From CAYVLI01 sp964452105 [NCBI: uncultured Nitrospinota bacterium] (GTDB lineage: Bacteria > JAUXIQ01), in NCBI GenBank assembly GCA_964452105.1, contig CAYVLI010000077.1, forward strand, positions 1 through 9,203: DNA of 9,203 bases, given 5' to 3'. The notes under the pieces are model-generated. The model was given only the letters and a program-made list of their open reading frames with translations, ran no database searches and was not told the DNA's origin. The translations under genes were made by a program, and so were the position numbers. This document shows, piece by piece, positions 7,836 to 9,203 of the stretch. Each line of letters begins with the position of its first letter. Position 1 is the first letter of the stretch.

Positions 7836-8315
7836 ATGATCCAGGGGGTGCAGTTGAAAAAACTCAAGGCGCTCAGGGACGACCGGGGGTTCCTGATGGA
7901 GATATTGCGCAGCGATGATCAGATTTTCGAGCGATTCGGTCAGGCCTATATTACAGGGTGCAAAATGGGTGTGGCCAAAGCCTGGCATTACCATAAGCTC
8001 CAGACTGATAACTTCACCTGTATATCTGGCGAAACGACAGTCGTCCTTTACGATATGAGGGAGGATTCCCCTACGAAGGGTGAGCTCGAAGAGTATGTGC
8101 TTCAGTCCCCATCCCTCTCTGACAGCCAGCCCATGCTGCTTCAGATTCCTCCTCTGGTGGTACACGGGTTCACAGCCCGCACAGGGCCGGAAGCCATAAT
8201 CCTGAATATACCCACGCAGACCTATCGTTACCACGACCCGGATGAACACAGGTTCCCCTGGAACAGCGAAATCATCCCCTACGACTGGTCGCCCGAAATA
8301 AAGACCGGAGGTTGA
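7836..8315 (+). CDS. RmlC-family cupin, dTDP-4-keto-6-deoxysugar epimerase-like (divergent)
   Basis: 159 residues, shorter than the usual 180-200 of RmlC. The overall order of motifs follows RmlC: DDRGFLMEI (N-terminal strand), a GVAKAWHYHK segment where RmlC has RGLHYQ, CISGETTVVLYDMREDSPT, IPPLVVHGF, and a C-terminal EIIPYDW. By remembered alignment His51 and Asp150 match the catalytic His-Asp pair. The conserved active-site Lys falls at Asp58 or Asn59, and the catalytic Tyr falls at Asn124. The His-x-His at 51-53 also recalls the 3,4-ketoisomerase (FdtA/WxcM) cupins. It therefore probably acts on dTDP-4-keto-6-deoxyglucose made by the flanking rmlA and rmlB products, but 3,5-epimerase activity should not be assumed; single epimerisation or ketoisomerisation is possible. 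It begins 10 bp after rmlA and ends 2 bp before rmlB. Confidence 0.85.
   Translation: MIQGVQLKKLKALRDDRGFLMEILRSDDQIFERFGQAYITGCKMGVAKAWHYHKLQTDNFTCISGETTVVLYDMREDSPTKGELEEYVLQSPSLSDSQPMLLQIPPLVVHGFTARTGPEAIILNIPTQTYRYHDPDEHRFPWNSEIIPYDWSPEIKTGG
8307..8311 (+). promoter_or_regulatory. Ribosome binding site deciding the GTG start of rmlB
   Basis: GGAGG is formed by the last two sense codons of the RmlC-like gene and lies 6 bases before the GTG at 8318. The encoded MKILVTGGAGFIG is the normal N-terminus of RmlB, so the start is secure. Confidence 0.7.
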
Positions 8316-8317
8316 GA

Positions 8318-9203
8318 GTGAAAATTCTCGTCACGGGTGGTGCAGGTTTCATAGGCAGCAATTTCATCACCCACCTGATGGAAAGCTATCCCGATTACCA
8401 GGTCATAAACCTGGATAAACTCACCTATGCCGGTAACCCCATGAACCTGAGCCAGGTAGAGGGGAACCCCCGGTATACCTTTATAGAGGGGGATATATGC
8501 CACCGCCCTACGGTGAGAGAAACGATATCAGAAGCGGACGTGGTGGTAAACTTCGCAGCCGAAACTCACGTGGATAACTCCATAAAGGAAGCGGATGTCT
8601 TTATCAGGACCAACGTAATGGGGACCAACGTGCTGCTGGACGAAGCCCGGCGATGCTCTGTCCGGCGCTTCATCCAGATTTCCACCGATGAGGTCTATGG
8701 CAGCATAGAAGAAGGCTCTTTCACGGAAGAGAACCCTCTGCAGCCCAGCAGCCCTTACTCGGCAGCCAAGGCGGCGGCAGACCTATTGTGCACTGCGTAC
8801 ACGGCCACCCACGACCTTCCAGTCGTTATCGTCAGAAGTACGAATAATTTCGGCCCCCACCAGCATCCCGAAAAACTGATCCCGCGTTTCATCACCAACG
8901 CCCTCGAAGACAGAAAGCTTCCCCTCTACGGCGACGGCTCCAACGTGAGGGACTGGATATTCGTAAGAGACAACTGCAGGGCCATAGACCTGATCATGCA
9001 CTCAGGAAAACCGGGGGAGATTTACAACGTCGGCGGCGGCAATGAGAAGACCAATATCGAGATAACCAGGTCCATCATCGAAAAGCTGGAGAAAGACATG
9101 AGCCTGGTGGACTACGTGGAAGACCGTCCGGGACACGATAAAAGGTATTCCCTGAACTGTGACAAACTCGGCGCGCTCGGTTTCTCCCCGGCCTATGATT
9201 TCG
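8318..9203 (+). CDS. rmlB: dTDP-glucose 4,6-dehydratase, 3' end cut by window edge
   Basis: The first 295 residues are present; the family is usually about 310-350 long, so the last few dozen residues lie beyond the window. It converts dTDP-glucose to dTDP-4-keto-6-deoxyglucose with a tightly bound NAD, in the cytoplasm. It is an extended short-chain dehydrogenase: Rossmann loop GGAGFIG (7-13), LDKLTYAGN, FAAETHVDNSI, the dehydratase triad ISTDEVYG (Thr123, Asp124, Glu125), the YxxxK catalytic pair Tyr147 and Lys151 in SPYSAAK, then GPHQHPEKLIP, GDGSNVRDWIFVRDN and DRPGHDKRYSL. The Thr-Asp-Glu triad separates true 4,6-dehydratases from UDP-sugar epimerases. Small departures from the consensus (THVDN for SHVDR, SAAKA for SASKA, RSTNNFG for RCSNNYG) are conservative. 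The start is GTG, 2 bp after the preceding stop. Its product is the expected substrate of the RmlC-like neighbour; no reductase (rmlD) is seen in the window. Confidence 0.95.
   Translation, partial: MKILVTGGAGFIGSNFITHLMESYPDYQVINLDKLTYAGNPMNLSQVEGNPRYTFIEGDICHRPTVRETISEADVVVNFAAETHVDNSIKEADVFIRTNVMGTNVLLDEARRCSVRRFIQISTDEVYGSIEEGSFTEENPLQPSSPYSAAKAAADLLCTAYTATHDLPVVIVRSTNNFGPHQHPEKLIPRFITNALEDRKLPLYGDGSNVRDWIFVRDNCRAIDLIMHSGKPGEIYNVGGGNEKTNIEITRSIIEKLEKDMSLVDYVEDRPGHDKRYSLNCDKLGALGFSPAYDF

Noticed and set aside
7460-7867. Antisense open frame of 135 codons opposite the end of rmlA
   Set aside because: It lies opposite the conserved beta-helix domain of rmlA, has no recognisable motif and would be embedded in an operon of the other strand.

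Overview
The window holds part of a surface-polysaccharide (exopolysaccharide, capsule or O-antigen type) biosynthesis locus. All eight genes lie on the + strand and are tightly packed, with intergenic gaps of 40 bp or less and one 4-bp overlap, so they look like one operon. The first gene is cut by the left edge and the last by the right edge. The organism is probably bacterial, because gene 2 has a lipobox-like N-terminus, Shine-Dalgarno sites precede most genes, and the flippase and dTDP-sugar genes are of bacterial type. Base composition looks slightly above 50% GC by eye. ATA (Ile) and AGG/AGA (Arg) codons are common throughout, a pattern often seen in anaerobic or thermophilic lineages, but I cannot name a taxon from this sequence.

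Layout. (1) 1-933 is the C-terminal part of a radical SAM protein, probably cobalamin-binding. (2) 974-2647 is a membrane-anchored or lipidated TIM-barrel glycosidase-like protein with a C-terminal jelly-roll module. (3) 2649-4157 is a 14-helix Wzx-type flippase. (4) 4154-5344 is a GT4 glycosyltransferase. (5) 5366-6742 is a complete cobalamin-binding radical SAM protein. (6) 6746-7825 is a long-form glucose-1-phosphate thymidylyltransferase (RmlA type). (7) 7836-8315 is a divergent RmlC-family cupin. (8) 8318-9203 is dTDP-glucose 4,6-dehydratase (RmlB), missing its C-terminus.

How they may work together (inference). Genes 6 and 8 convert glucose-1-phosphate to dTDP-4-keto-6-deoxyglucose, and gene 7 probably acts on that 4-keto sugar. 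The GT4 enzyme adds a sugar to a lipid-linked oligosaccharide on the cytoplasmic face, and the flippase moves the product across the membrane. The extracytoplasmic glycosidase-like protein may trim or bind the polymer. The two radical SAM proteins are the unexplained part; a sugar- or lipid-modifying role such as C-methylation is possible but unproven.

No RNA gene, mobile element, CRISPR array, convincing terminator or promoter was seen. No gap reaches 300 bases without a gene. The most distinctive observations are the two radical SAM genes in a glycan operon, the altered active site of the RmlC-like protein, and the PslG-like domain combination of gene 2.
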